Positions 44,605 to 55,851 of a stretch of DNA of 64,000 nt are shown here, one piece after another. The first letter of the stretch is position 1, and each line of letters begins with the position of its first letter. The notes under the pieces were generated by a model. It had not been told where the DNA came from. It saw only the letters and a program-made list of their open reading frames with translations, and searched no databases. The DNA comes from Linum tenue. Lineage: Eukaryota > Streptophyta > Magnoliopsida > Malpighiales > Linaceae. The stretch covers positions 5,270,001 to 5,334,000 of the forward strand of contig CAMGYJ010000003.1 of the NCBI GenBank assembly GCA_946122785.1, in the 5' to 3' direction. The translations under genes and the position numbers were made by a program.

Positions 44605-46407
44605 ATGACCCGTAGCCAGTCGGGAGGTTTACTGCCGTTGAATCCTGAGATTGAGCGCACCTGCAAACAACTTCGGAGACAACAGCGAGCTAGACTGGCT
44701 ACGGTGGAGCGCAGAGACGGCCTATTGAATAGCGAATCCGAGGACGAGTACGAGATGGAAGGCGATCAGAACCCACCTCCTCAGAACCAGATCATGGGGA
44801 ATGACCCAAATCCCCAGGGAGCTGGGGCCCATCATCATCCACCACCATCGGGTCCCACCTTGGAGTACTACTATACTCCACGGATTGCTGACATCCGCCC
44901 GGTCATCCTCTATCCGCCCATCCCTTCAAACAACTTCGAGATCAAGCCATGCTGGATTCAACTCATCACATCCTCTATCCAGTTCCATGGCTTGAAGGAT
45001 GAGGAAGCCTGAGTACATCTTTCCCGTTTTCTGCAGCTGACGAACGGGTTCAAGCTGAACGGTGTCCCGGATGACGCAATCCGCCTTCACCTCTTCCCCC
45101 ATTCTCTGGCGGGGAATGCTAAGAGGTGGTTGGAGACCCAGCCCCCATTGTCCATCACCTCTTGGGACGATCTGGCTGACAAGTTCGTGCACAGGTATTA
45201 TCCGGCATCGAAGACCACAGAGATTCAGCGGGAGATCACTCACTTCCGCCAAGAGCCAGATGAGTCACTTCGTGATGCATGGGAGCGGTACATGGGATAC
45301 TTCTGTCAGTGTCCCCATCATGGCTTCAGCGATGCATTCATAGTGGGGAACTTCTACAGCGCCCTCACTCCAGACAGCCAGAGGGTGATTGAGTCTCTAT
45401 GCCCAGGAGGGGATATCCTTACTAAGACTCCGCCTGAGCTGAACCAGATGATCAGTACCTTGGCTGCCCGAGATCATTCTTGGGGCCAGAACAACAGAGG
45501 CAGGAATTCCCGGGACCGAGGTGTGCATGCTTTGGAGGCCAGGTCCGGGTTAGAGCAGCAGGTGGCTGAGTTGGTGCAGACATTGAAGCAGCCCAACAGC
45601 CTCCTTCCGGGCCGAGGTGTAGCTACGCCTTCAGTAGCTCAGTGTCAGTGGTGTGAGAGCCCGAACCACCTGGTGGAGGATTGTCAGTCTATGAGGGAGT
45701 CCTCTACTCCCCAAGAGCAGGTGGACTTCATCGCCAATTTTGCCTGGAGCAGCAACACCAACAAACCACCTGGTTTCCCAGCACCAGCAGGTGGTTTTCA
45801 GCAGAGGCAGCCCTTCCATACTAGGCAGGGGCCACCACCACAGCAGCAGCTCTACCAGCCTAGGCAAGGGCAGCCATTCCAGCAGCCCCAGCGCCAGTTT
45901 GCTCAGCCTCCAGCAGCCGCAGCTCCAGATAATCAGATGACTGATCTGAAGAATATTATGGCGACATTCATGACCACCAGCCAGGCGAATTTCACGAGGG
46001 TGGACCAGAGCATAGCCTCTTTGGAGGCAGGACAGAGGAACCAGGGTGCTATTTTGCAAGATCTACAGCACCAAGTCGGTGTCCTAGCGCGCCAGCTTAC
46101 TACTCGGGCCCCGGGGACTCTACCTGCCACCACCATCCCCAATCCACGGGACCCGCACGAGCAGCTGGATGCCATCTTCACCAGGAGCGGCAGGCCTACA
46201 TCAGCTGATCCTACCCCGACCAGGCAGGAGGCACCACTACCTGCTTCAGCACTTCCAGCCGGTGATGCAGAAGTGCGGGTGGAGAAGGAAGCCCCTGCTC
46301 CCAAGCCACAACCAGTGGTGCAGAGCACGTACCCCAGCTTCCCTTCCCCACTCGCCTACACAAAGACACGCTGGAGACTGAGTTTGCCAAGTTTATGGCA
46401 ATGTTGA
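44605..46407 (+). pseudogene. gag: Athila-type gag, one nonsense codon
   Basis: It starts MTRSQSGGLLPLNPEIERTC. A TGA at 45010-45012 interrupts one continuous frame, which goes on VHLSRFLQLTNGFKLNGVPD. The retrotransposon gag domain follows (SLAGNAKRWLETQPPLSITS, then WERYMGYFCQCPHHG). A zinc knuckle CQWCESPNHLVEDC and a Gln/Pro-rich tail come after. The frame shifts near 46350-46400 into the protease frame, by an indel or possibly programmed shift; an indel is more likely given the other damage. Confidence 0.85.
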
Positions 46408-47387
46408 AGCAGCTCAACATCAGCGTACCATTTGTGGAGGCACTGTCGAAGATGCCCAAGTACGCAAAGTTCATGAAAGATCTCTGCACCAACAAGAAGA
46501 AACTTGGGGATCTCTCGACAGTGTTGCTGAGCGAGGAGTGTTCTGCTGTCCTGCAGAACAAGCTGCCCGAAAAGCGCAAGGATCCAGGGAGTTTTACTAT
46601 CCCTCTTACTATTGGCAGCATGCATATAGGAAAGTCCTTGGCGGACCTAGGCGCTAGCATTAATGTCATGCCATACAAATTTTTCAAAAAGCTAGACCTA
46701 GGTGAACTTAGCCCTACTAGGATGAGCATTCAACTAGCTGACCGATCTATTGTGCATCCTAGGGGTATCATAGAGGATCTGCTTGTTAAAGTAGGAGCAT
46801 TCACATATCCTGTTGATTTTGTTATTCTAGATATAAATGATGATGTGGATGTGCCTTTGATTTTAGGGAGACCATTTCTCGCCACCGCCAAGGCACTTAT
46901 TGATGTGCATGATGGTAAACTTATCCTGCGTGCTGGGAATGAACAGGCTACTTTTTCTGTGATTGAGTTTGATCACTGTGCTATGATTGCTGTCACACCT
47001 ATGCATGCTATTTCTGACCCGGTACACGAGCCTGTCGTGTATCCGTTTGCATCTCCCATTTTGCAGGACCCTCCTATCGTTCCTTCGCCGCCACTCCATC
47101 CAGCCTCGCCTCCGAACAAAAAGCTCAAGGAGGAGTGGCGGCCGAAGCAGCAGGTGCCTAGGCCTACTCGGAAGAAAGGTGGAGACCACTATGAGCTGGT
47201 CCCACCTCCTGCATCACGATCACCCTGGCCATCCGAGTACTCACTCGCTTGCATCCTGCCGGATGGCCAGGTCGAGCTGACCAATGCCGGTAGTTGTACC
47301 CGTCGGGTGCATGGCCATCATCTGAAGCTGTACCTCAAGAGCGATGTGGATCCGCTCTTGGAGGCACCTGATCCTGCACACCCCTGA
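46395..47387 (+). CDS. Athila-type protease fused in frame to an integrase tail
   Basis: 330 codons are open. The N-terminal part (VEALSKMPKYAKFMKDLCTN, SEECSAVLQNKLPEKRKDPG) precedes the aspartic protease, whose active site is LADLGASINVMP, with VPLILGRPFLAT as the second conserved strand. After a proline-rich linker (47060-47200) it ends with DGQVELTNAGSCTRR and HGHHLKLYLKS, which resembles the extreme C-terminus of Athila integrase. RT, RNase H and the integrase core are therefore missing, without loss of frame. Confidence 0.75.
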   Translation: MAMLKQLNISVPFVEALSKMPKYAKFMKDLCTNKKKLGDLSTVLLSEECSAVLQNKLPEKRKDPGSFTIPLTIGSMHIGKSLADLGASINVMPYKFFKKLDLGELSPTRMSIQLADRSIVHPRGIIEDLLVKVGAFTYPVDFVILDINDDVDVPLILGRPFLATAKALIDVHDGKLILRAGNEQATFSVIEFDHCAMIAVTPMHAISDPVHEPVVYPFASPILQDPPIVPSPPLHPASPPNKKLKEEWRPKQQVPRPTRKKGGDHYELVPPPASRSPWPSEYSLACILPDGQVELTNAGSCTRRVHGHHLKLYLKSDVDPLLEAPDPAHP

Positions 47388-48679
47388 GTATCCACCATGG
47401 GCGTCCAGCTAAAAGACGGTAAAGAAGCGCTTGTGGGGAGGCAACCCCACCATGGTTTGACTTTCTTTCTTGTGTTTTGAGTCAGATTGTAAACCAGTTT
47501 GGTTTTGGTTTGCTTTCTTTTGTTTTGGATGATGTCTTATTGGGCTGACATTGGACCTAACATATTGTGTTTGAGCTCTTCTGTTTTCCTTTAGCTGTAC
47601 CTGTGTTCCCGACTGGTCCTCCCTCCAGTCCGTTTCATGCCGACTGGTCCATTTCCAGTCCCCTGCAGTCTGTGCACACCGGCAACATCGTTCCCCTTTC
47701 CTTCCCTCTTCTCCATTGAGGGCAATGTCGATCTTAAGTGTGGGGGGATGTTTATCTTTTGACTACATTAGATCTGTTTGTGTGCTTGGAGCCTAGTCCA
47801 CTGTCCAAATTTTTAAAATTTGAGGGCTCCAAGTACGTGTTCCTTGCAATTGCCTGCTCAGTATGCTTTGAATTGACAGTCTCTGTAGTGATTTGCAACC
47901 TAGGGAGGTAGTGTAGCACTATGGAGGATGTTGATGCATTTCAGAAGTCTCATTTCTTCTTCATATTGTGTTGGTTGATTGAGTGAATTAGTGATCTTAG
48001 GACCCTTGAATTGTGTGGTGTTGTGGACTCTCTGCCTGTCATGGACTCTTGTATCATGTTTTGAAAGTAACAGGTGCTCGAAATGTGCTTTAAAATAACG
48101 TCTCCCGTGCGAATAGGGCGAAAGGGTGTAAGGGGAGACGGGAATCCGTTCCCAATTTCCACCTACTACCTCCAGCCCCCTTACACGTCTTTCTCCCGCA
48201 CGAGGCTCGAGACACCCGCTCCTGGCATGGACGGTAAGAGCCGGGCTCCCGCAAAACCTGTGCTAGGTGGGAGCCCCCGTTTTCTGCAGAAAAAGGTTGG
48301 AACCCGTGAAAAAAGAAAACAAAGAAAAACAGAAAAACAAGCAAAAAGAAGAAAGAAAAGGGTTCCAACCATCTTCAAAAAGAAAATCGAGCACCTTGAA
48401 TTAATGTGAGTCCATGATCTTTTGTTTTTGAGAGTATCTTCATCCACGATTCATTTGTCCTCTGTTCACTATTTGCCATGATGCCGACTCGAGACTAATG
48501 CTCTCGCCGAAGAAGCTATGAGATGACTTGTGCGTCGGTTGACCTCGTAAGTTGTTAAATGATCTAGGAAGTCCTCTACCTACGATCGAGATTGTTTGTC
48601 GCTATAGAGATCTGGAGAGCTGCATTGGTTTGAGTTAGGTTTGCTTGGGGACAAGCAAACGGTTAAGTGTGGGGGAGTT
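47388..48679 (+). other. 3' non-coding region and polypurine tract of the Athila-type element
   Basis: No coding potential is seen. Two purine-rich GTGTGGGGG motifs occur, at about 47739 (AAGTGTGGGGGGATG) and directly before the 3' LTR at 48665-48679 (AAGTGTGGGGGAGTT). The latter is the PPT. Confidence 0.7.
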
Positions 48680-50002
48680 TGATAGACCGATAATTATACA
48701 TGTTTTTACCCCTATTCTGAAGCCGTTTGTGATGTGGATTCTAGTGTTTTAAGCCGATTTCACGCTAGGGTGTGTGTTTATGTCATATTTCAGGTCCCGG
48801 CGTTGGAATCGAGGCGGAGAAACGAGTTCTGGGTCGAAAGGAGCCGAGTTGGGACTAAGGGGGCTGCAGGAGGAAAATACCCGGTCAGGTGGCAAAATAC
48901 CCGACCGGGTATTTATCATTTTGGGCACCCGTGAGAAACAGAAGGGGGCCCGGGCAAATGCCTTAAATCCCCGGTCGGGGATTATGAGGACAGACCGGGG
49001 ATTTTCCCCTTAAATGAAACGGTGAGTTTTGCAAATACCCGGTCGAAACCCGAAATACCCGACCGGGTATTTCAACCGGGTATCGCGACCAGGCAGCTGA
49101 TAAAAGGAGGAAGAAGGCCAAAATTGAAGGGTTTCGAGTTTTTGAGAGAGAAAGCGACGAACCAGAGTTCCCAAGCGCCATAGCTCGATCTTCATCACCA
49201 TTGGAGCCCGGCTTGAGTTTGGAGAAGTGCCGATTAAACGTCCAGGAGCAGAAATCCGTCTTCACAGTATGATTTCGGCGTCTGAATCTGCTTTTGCTTC
49301 TTTCTCTATGGAGTAGTTCCCCCATTCATCTGGGTATGGGGAACCCTAGATTTGTATGCTAGGTCTGATTGTATGAACCCAAGTACAGAGTTTGTGAATT
49401 GATTATATTCGATTGAGGTTTGAATGATTGAATGACTTGAATCCTGATCAAATTCCTGTTGTTTTTGCTTTGACCAAGAATGAGAATATCTGCCTAGGTT
49501 GATAGAGTATCCTTAATCGAAGGTGGCGAATTGGTGACTTTAGTCGAGGAGGCAATTCGCTATTCTGTACCGAATTCCATTCGGTAGTGGAGGTTTGGTT
49601 CGTTAGGGCCTCAATCTGTTTACTCCAGTGGAGGTTAGTCGCCCGCTAGAGACTCAGATTGAGAGGGTCTGGAGACCTTTAGTCGAGACTTCAGGCTATT
49701 TAAGAATCTTCCGCAGTATAACTTTCATAAAAACTGAACTTGGTAAATTGCAATCCGACTTAACTGCAGTCTAGGGGGAACCATATCCGGGTGACCTCTC
49801 TTGACTTGAACAACCGTTAAACTTGCTTTGTGTTTTTGTTTGTTTGAATCCGCACTAAAAGTTCACTGCTAGATAACGAGATTTCACCGAGTAGTCATCA
49901 CATCTAGGACCCGGGTTGACAATAAAACCCAAACCCGCTATACTACGCTTTAGGAAGTGGTTACACTTGGCCATTTTCTAGAGTGACAGTAGGAGTGAGT
50001 CA
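48680..50002 (+). repeat. 3' LTR of the Athila-type element
   Basis: 1323 bp, aligning end to end with 43114-44456 apart from the 20-bp duplication. It ends GTGAGTCA just before the second GGAAG. Confidence 0.92.
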
Positions 50003-50640
50003 GGAAGCTCCATGGTCCATCCTCCCTTTGCTTCCTTCAACCTCCTTTTCAGACCTTGCAAAGTTAGCTTATTGGACGACTCCACTTGTCCGTTGGCTTG
50101 TGGGAATGCAACGGACGCCATCTTGCAGGTGATGCGGTTGCTAGCACAGAAGTTTTCAAATGGTCTGCAATCAAACTGCGTGCCATGATCAGTTATGATA
50201 GTATGAGGTGTTCCAAACTTGATGATTATGTTGTTGAACAAGAACTTCTGGATTTTGGCACTGGTGATCGTGTCCAGCGGTTCTGCTTCAATCCACTTTG
50301 TGAAGTAGTCGACCGCGACCACTAGATACTTCTTTCCCAGAGGAGCTGTGGGGAACGGTCCCAGGAGGTCGAGACCCCATTGTGCGAATGGCCATGGCCT
50401 CGTGATGCTCTTCACCTGCTCACTTGGCAGATGTTGCTTGCTAGCATGGATCTGACACTCGTGACACTTCTGAACCGCCTCCATTGCATCCTTCTTTACC
50501 GTTGGCCAGTAGTACCCCTGAAGTAGCACTGTTCTTTCGTGGCTACGCGGTCCCGAGTGTGTCGCGCATGTGCCTTGATGGATTTCCTTCACTACCCACT
50601 TCGTTTCGTCTGGCCCAAGACATTTTAGATATGCCCCTGA
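50003..50640 (-). pseudogene. Tat integrase, N-terminal and catalytic part
   Basis: It has an HHCC zinc region (VKEIHQGTCATHSG, then CHECQIHA), the catalytic Asp in WGLDLLGPFP, the second Asp in ITDHGTQFD (His where Asn is usual) and the Glu in QANGQVESSNK. It ends at the Athila insertion after GGWTMELP. The frame is open to that point. Confidence 0.85.
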
Positions 50641-51549
50641 AAGAAGGCTTTGTCACACTCCGGGCTCCATTGGGAACGGGATGCTGATTTCTTCAGCATT
50701 TGAAAGAAAGGAGAACATTTGCCTGCTTCCCATGGAATGAATCGGCTTAAGGCGACCATTTTTCCATTGAAAGCTTGAATTTCCTTGACAGTCTTAGGCG
50801 GTCTTAGGCTTATTATGGCTTCTATCTGCTTTGGGTTTGCCTCTATTCCCCTGCTGGTGATCATGAATCCTAGGAATTTTCCTGCCTTTGCACCAAACAC
50901 GCACTTAAGCGGGTTTAGCCGTAGGCGCTCCTTTCTCAGGCTTTCAAATGTCTCCCTTAGGTCCTTCAAGTGATCTTCTTCCCTTTTGCTCTTCACCAGG
51001 ACATCATCGACATACGCTTCCACGTTTCTTCCAAGCTTGCTCTTGAAGACCGCATCTATCATTCTCTGGTATGTCGCCCCTGCATTCTTTAGGCCAAATG
51101 GCATCACCGTGTAGCAGAAGTTTCCCATGTGGGTCATGAAAGTGGTTTTCTCTTGATCCTCCTCAGACAGGCAGATCTGGTGGCATCCTGAGAACATGTC
51201 CAGGAAACTGAGACTTTCATGATTGGCGGTTGCATCGATGAGCTGATCGATTCTAGGTAAAGGATACGCGTCCTTTGGGCAGGCCGCATTGAGATTAGTG
51301 TTATCTATGCACATTCACCATAGTCCGGAAGCTTTGCGGAAGAAAACGGGGTTTGATAGCCAAGTTGGATATTTGACTTCCCTTATGAACCCAGCTTTTA
51401 GCAACCGCCTTACTTCCTCCTCCAATGCCATTTGTTTCTCCAGGGAAGCGGTCTTCCTCCTCTGCTAAATGGGCTTTGATTTGCTTTTTACCGATAGGTG
51501 ATGCTCGGCAAGCTCCCTTGAGACGCCCGACATGTTCTCTGAGGTCCAT
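50641..51549 (-). pseudogene. Tat reverse transcriptase, RNase H missing
   Basis: 51314-50625 reads CIDNTNLNAACPKDAYPLPR, FLDMFSGCHQI, VMPFGLKNAGATYQRM and the catalytic YVDDVLVKS, ending WSPECDKAF. Upstream the frame continues as KPRFLPQSF in another phase with a stop at 51315-51317. Directly after WSPECDKAFFQG comes the integrase leader; a normal element has RNase H between. A deletion of that whole domain is the simplest reading. Confidence 0.8.
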
Positions 51550-51903
51550 GCAAATAAATCTTTGTATTCATTGAGGAGCGCCAATAGCTCTCGCGCTTTT
51601 TCCTCTGTTAGGTGGGAAGAGATTCTCAAATTCTTCTATGGTTCCTCGTCGTCGAGCACCACTTTCGCGTCTCCCTCGACTGCCTCTGGGCGGGGATGCC
51701 CCCCTCGGGTGTCCACTAGGTCGACCTCCAAACTTTTTATTGTTGCCTGATAACATTCATTCGCCTGCTCCGTGTTTCCTCTGACCTGTCCTACTCTTCC
51801 CCCTGCTGGGAATTTAAGAATATGGTGGCAAGTGGACGGGACCGCGGAGAACAGCGATAAAAACCGCGTCCTAGAATTGCGTTGTATGCTGACGGGCAGT
51901 CTG

Positions 51904-52272
51904 CTACGTGGACCCTACGAGGCTGGTCGCCGATGGCTTAAGATCCTGCATGCTCATTTTCATACTCTTGAGGGTGGAGTAGAACAGTATATCCGTCGAG
52001 CTTCCGTTATCGACCAACGCCTTTGTGACCTTGAACTTCCTTGTCCTCAGGGAGATGACTAGCGGGTCTTCTCCGCTTTCGTCAAGCGCTAGCTCGGAGG
52101 GTGAAAAGCTGATGTCCACTTGTTCACTCCTATTAACATTTAGGCACTGGACTAGGCGTTCTCCTTCACTTCTTGGCCGCTTCCGACTGCCCGCGATGGT
52201 GATGACCTCTACATCATCATCATTAAGCCGAGGTTGGCGTTGTGGAGGTGATCTTCTTGGCGGTGGTGGCAA
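51904..52272 (-). pseudogene. Tat aspartic protease region
   Basis: The reading includes DPLVISLRTRKFKVTKALVD, then NGSSTDILFYSTLKSMKM, the plant gypsy protease signature with active-site Asp in VDNGSSTD. The frame is lost at both ends. A G run at 52289-52302 lies just upstream. Confidence 0.7.
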
Positions 52273-52589
52273 GCGGTCGCGCCCGGGGGGGGGGGGGGGA
52301 TCTATCCCTTCTCTGTGACCTTGACCTTCTACACTTAGGCGTGCGGGACCTTCTCCTTGGGCTCGGTGACCTTTCTCTGTGGTGCCTCTCCTCTTGACGA
52401 TGTGGCCGTGTATCCAGACGACTTTTGAGATCTCCGGGCGCCAAGTATTTTAAGCTGGCCTTGAACTCACGACACTCGGTGGTGTCATGGGTGGGAATTT
52501 GGTGCCAGTCACACCACTTTCGGTCCTCCTCTCTCCTATGCGTCTGGTGCGCATTGCCGTTATCGCTTCTCCTTTCTCTACCTTATTCT

Positions 52590-53510
52590 TTACTGGCGGT
52601 GAAAACCTCGTCGGCTGTCTCGGTGAGCAAACCGCGGTTTGTAGCTGCGCCTTTCTGGAGACCGCCCTCTTCTTTTGGGCGACCCTCCCTTCTTTTTATC
52701 CGACTTATCTCTCGTGTTGACACGCTTAGCAGCGTCCTCCATGATCATGGCCTCTTCCAACAGAATTGCTTTCCTCACTAAGCGGTCCAAATCAGGCCAC
52801 TCCTTCAGGGCATGTTTCTTTTTTATGAGAGCCCTTCGCAGCTCACAACTATGCGTTGACATGCGCAGGTTTCCTGCCGCCACACTTGGTGATATTCCTT
52901 GCACCTCGCACACTATGGTGTTCCACCGATCATAGAAGTTCGTCAGCGATTCTTCCCCCCCCCCCCCTGTTTGCAATTGATGAGTGCTGAGACGGTCAGC
53001 TTCCTTCTTCGTTAGGACGCAAACTTTGAGGAGAAGAGGGTAGCGAACTGCTCGAAGTTTTCAATTATTCCCTCCGGCAGAGAGGTGTACCGAGTTCGGC
53101 AGTGGCCGCTAAACGTGACTGGGAACGCTTTGCACAGATCGGCGTATGTGGAGTTGATGAGCTGCATGGTCAGCATGAAGGCGCTTAGATGATCGGCGGG
53201 GTCGGAACTTCCATTGTAGGTCGGCAGCCCTTGCAATGAGAAATTCGATGGGACCTGAGTTTTGAATAGGCTCTTAGCTAGCGAGTTCTGGAGGATGTTG
53301 TGACCCTTTACTCTCCCGTACGAGGGTTTAAGATGTTCCTCCAGGAATCCCAAGCCGGGGTCTTATAGCGCCTTCCTCTTTGTCTGACTCCCCGCCTTCT
53401 GTCCGAGCAGGGCTGTCAGGATCTTCTTCCCTTCTTTTTCCTTTCGTCACCCGTTTCCCTGAGCTCTCCGGCGCCTCACTTCCTTTTTCTTTGAGCACCG
53501 TTATCTTCAA
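52590..53510 (-). pseudogene. gag: Tat gag, fragmented
   Basis: Three overlapping frames give a charged N-terminus (EAPESSGKRVTKGKRREEDP), the gag domain (SNFSLQGLPTYNGSSDPADH, then TRYTSLPEGIIENFEQFATL) and a basic Arg/Ser-rich tail (SPKRRGRSPERRSYKPRFAH). A C run at about 52957-52968 marks one frameshift. No initiator ATG is left; the element breaks off at about 53513. Confidence 0.7.
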
Positions 53511-53571
53511 CCACTCTTATCCAATCTAACCCTAACTCTTACTCGACAGAATGTCCACTCCTAGTGCTGAA

Positions 53572-53886
53572 TTAAAACCCTGTACGATGAATCATACCAC
53601 CACCGCAAATGAACCGAATCGACATAGGTACTAAAACAGATCCGACAAAGGAAGAAAAGATCATGGTATGAGAAAGGAGATTCTGTGACTTGGAAAAGCA
53701 CTGAGCAGGGCAATAACCTTTCCCTAGATGAGTTGCCATTGGTACATCGTACTTTCTGAACTTGTCACTACCCACTTCACTATATTGGCCAACTTTCTCT
53801 GAACCTACTCCTAACTTCAACATATTTGCATATATTCCCTGTCCAAAGGAAACGACACAAGAAACACCAGCTTTCGACCCCATCAT
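53572..53886 (-). other. Unidentified ORF, 104 codons
   Basis: It starts MMGSKAGVSCVVSFGQGIYA, with later LGKGYCPAQCFSKSQN and a hydrophobic segment (IFSSFVGSVLVPMSIRFICG). I do not recognise it. It could be a host exon or remnant flanking the Tat element; codon structure looks more gene-like than the surrounding spacer. Confidence 0.3.
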
Positions 53887-53989
53887 TGTTGTCCATTATG
53901 CGAGTTCCTGTGCTTAAACATGGTTCTTTTGCTTCTTTCGTGCATGAAAAGTAAAGGCCAGGAAACGACACGACATTCATAAATTAAGT

Positions 53990-55495
53990 AATGTGTTCGA
54001 GAGACTATTTTGTATACATGCGGCTTCTTGTTTTCGTTTGGTTGGGTCGCCCAACTTGATGAATCACTTAAGTTGGGTGAGTAGGCAAATTAATTAGGTT
54101 GCTTTAATTAGCTTTCACTTAGTTTACTTTGATGATTTTGCTTAGCTCTCCGCTACTAGCTATCACGTGAAAGTTTATGCTCATTGGTGGGTAAGCATAT
54201 CAGCAAAAGTTGGGAAGGGCATTGTCAAATTCAAAGGTGGAACACATATACTATGAGATTTGATAATTTGAATATCAGAAAATTAGTTCTTTACAATAAA
54301 TCGAGTTATGCGCATATTCAAACGAAAACCAACTCATAAACTAGTCATTTGTGTGCTCACAATTAACAATAACCGTTTCAATCATATGAGCGTGGTAGAG
54401 ATTCAAATTAACATGAGATCCCTCAGCATTATAACTTATAAGGGTTCTAATGCCACTTACGAAGAACCACTTCATTAAAATAACTCCTTCACTCTCTATT
54501 GTCGAATTCACCAACTACCAAATTATTCCAATTCAAATCATATTGGACCAATGTTAACTCCTAGACACTGGCTTATGAGACCTAAGATTAAGCTGAATAA
54601 ATCATTACATCTCAAAATAGTGTTGGATCTACATATAGTTAAGAAGAAACTACTCGAAGTCCAGAAAGGACGACTATAACACCTCTCCTCTCAATACTTA
54701 ATATGAAAACTGACGGCAAACATTGGAGAAGTACTTTAAATACTGTTCATACTTCTCTGTAATTTTTATATCTCGAAGTATAGTGAAACTGACTCTCTCT
54801 TGCACATGCACTAGGTAGCACATATTGTATTAATAAACCACGTAAATCGTCTGTTGTATTTATTCTTGTTTTTCGTTTTCTTATTTTATCGAATTCTACT
54901 ATTTCCCAATGCGCAGAGAACCCGTTGTGAAAGAAAACACTAATATAAGCTATTATGCATTAGCTCCTCTCCAAAACCTTGATTCAACCCTAAAAACTAT
55001 ATTATTTTTTTATTTATTTCCCCCCTACTCTATTTCTTGATTTCCGCAATCTCAAGAGTGAAGACACAACAAATTAAAAGGTTTAAAAAGCTTGATCACT
55101 AATGAAACCCACTCTAACTATGTCTGCCTTCAACTCAATTCACTTACCCAATTGTTTTAGTGCACTTTACTCAACCACTCAACCGTGCATAGAGATTCCA
55201 CTATATATATTTTGTCTTGCCTTGGTATCATTTTTTTCTATTTTCAGAACAGTTTCTTAATATCTTTTACACCATTCCAAAATTTCATTGTTTAATCATG
55301 GATGTACATTTAAATATGCCACTAGCACATCTTTACACTTTCTCTTTGTGATTCAATACGTGTAAGACGCCCAAGGATAACAATCTTTAAAAAAAAATAA
55401 GGATAACAATCTTTTATGTTGCTTGCAAACCACTATTAATAGAGTATTGATAAACAATGGTCCTTTTGCACTTATAACATGGACAATGATTACAT
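53990..55495. other. Gene-free AT-rich spacer
   Basis: No ORF, RNA gene or element end recognised. Confidence 0.45.
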
Positions 55496-55496
55496 A

Positions 55497-55523
55497 CTAG
55501 CGTGGCCCCGGCCATTTGGCCGG
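55497..55523 (-). mobile_element. Helitron-type 3' terminus
   Basis: The minus strand reads CCGGCC-AAAT-GGCCGG, seven bases, then CTAG next to T. The body extends rightward. Confidence 0.6.
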
Positions 55524-55825
55524 AGGAAGATGAGGTATGAAATTTGATAATGTAATGGAGTGTATAGCTTATTGTTGTATACTTTTTTTTTTGGGAAACA
55601 CGTGATAAAAATAGTGAATTTTAGTAGGAAAGAGACATGAATGATGCAACGAATCAAAAATCAGCCTTATGAACCAAAATCAAGTACCTGTTACCTTGTG
55701 AAACAATATTGTTTCTGATAATATGATGAGGTGGAGTAAGTTTTATAGAAACCGAATTCCAGAAAATCGAATAAAAAATCGCCTATCCCGCCGGTTTTCG
55801 GGAAATGATCATCTCACAATCGTTG

Positions 55826-55851
55826 CTAGCTTTTACTCGGCCCGTTGGCCG
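55826..55851 (-). mobile_element. Helitron-type 3' terminus, same family as 31281
   Basis: The minus strand reads CGGCC-AACG-GGCCG, AGTAAAAG and CTAG. The next host base is C rather than T, so either mutated or internal to the element ending at 55497. Confidence 0.45.

Larger units (their letters stand above)
43114..50002 (+). mobile_element. Non-autonomous Athila-type Ty3/gypsy element
   Basis: Two LTRs start TGATAGACCG and end GAGTCA. GGAAG is duplicated at 43109-43113 and 50003-50007. It has a tRNA-Asp-like primer site, gag, an aspartic protease, then the tail of integrase. RT, RNase H and most of integrase are absent. LTR copies differ by about a dozen substitutions in 1.3 kb plus one 20-bp duplication by eye, so insertion is relatively recent. 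Confidence 0.92.
38510..53513 (-). mobile_element. Degenerate Tat-lineage Ty3/gypsy retrotransposon, nested host
   Basis: Minus-strand order from the right is gag (53.5-52.6 kb), protease (52.2), RT (51.5-50.6), integrase (50.6 to 50.0, resuming 43.1-42.6), an antisense extra ORF (40.1-42.0, plus strand), PPT-like repeats and the 3' LTR. An antisense ORF between pol and the 3' LTR is characteristic of Tat-lineage elements such as Grande, RIRE2 and Retand. The 5' LTR is missing: no copy of the left LTR is seen right of 53.5 kb. Stops, shifts and an RNase H deletion make it dead. The Athila-type element at 43114-50002 lies in its integrase. Confidence 0.75.

Noticed and set aside
45631..46059. 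142-codon minus-strand ORF over the Athila gag
   Set aside because: Shadow of the Gln/Pro-rich gag tail on the plus strand.
48734..49013. Small plus-strand ORFs duplicated at 43168-43447
   Set aside because: They are the same LTR sequence in both copies, with no domain; LTR regulatory sequence, not genes.
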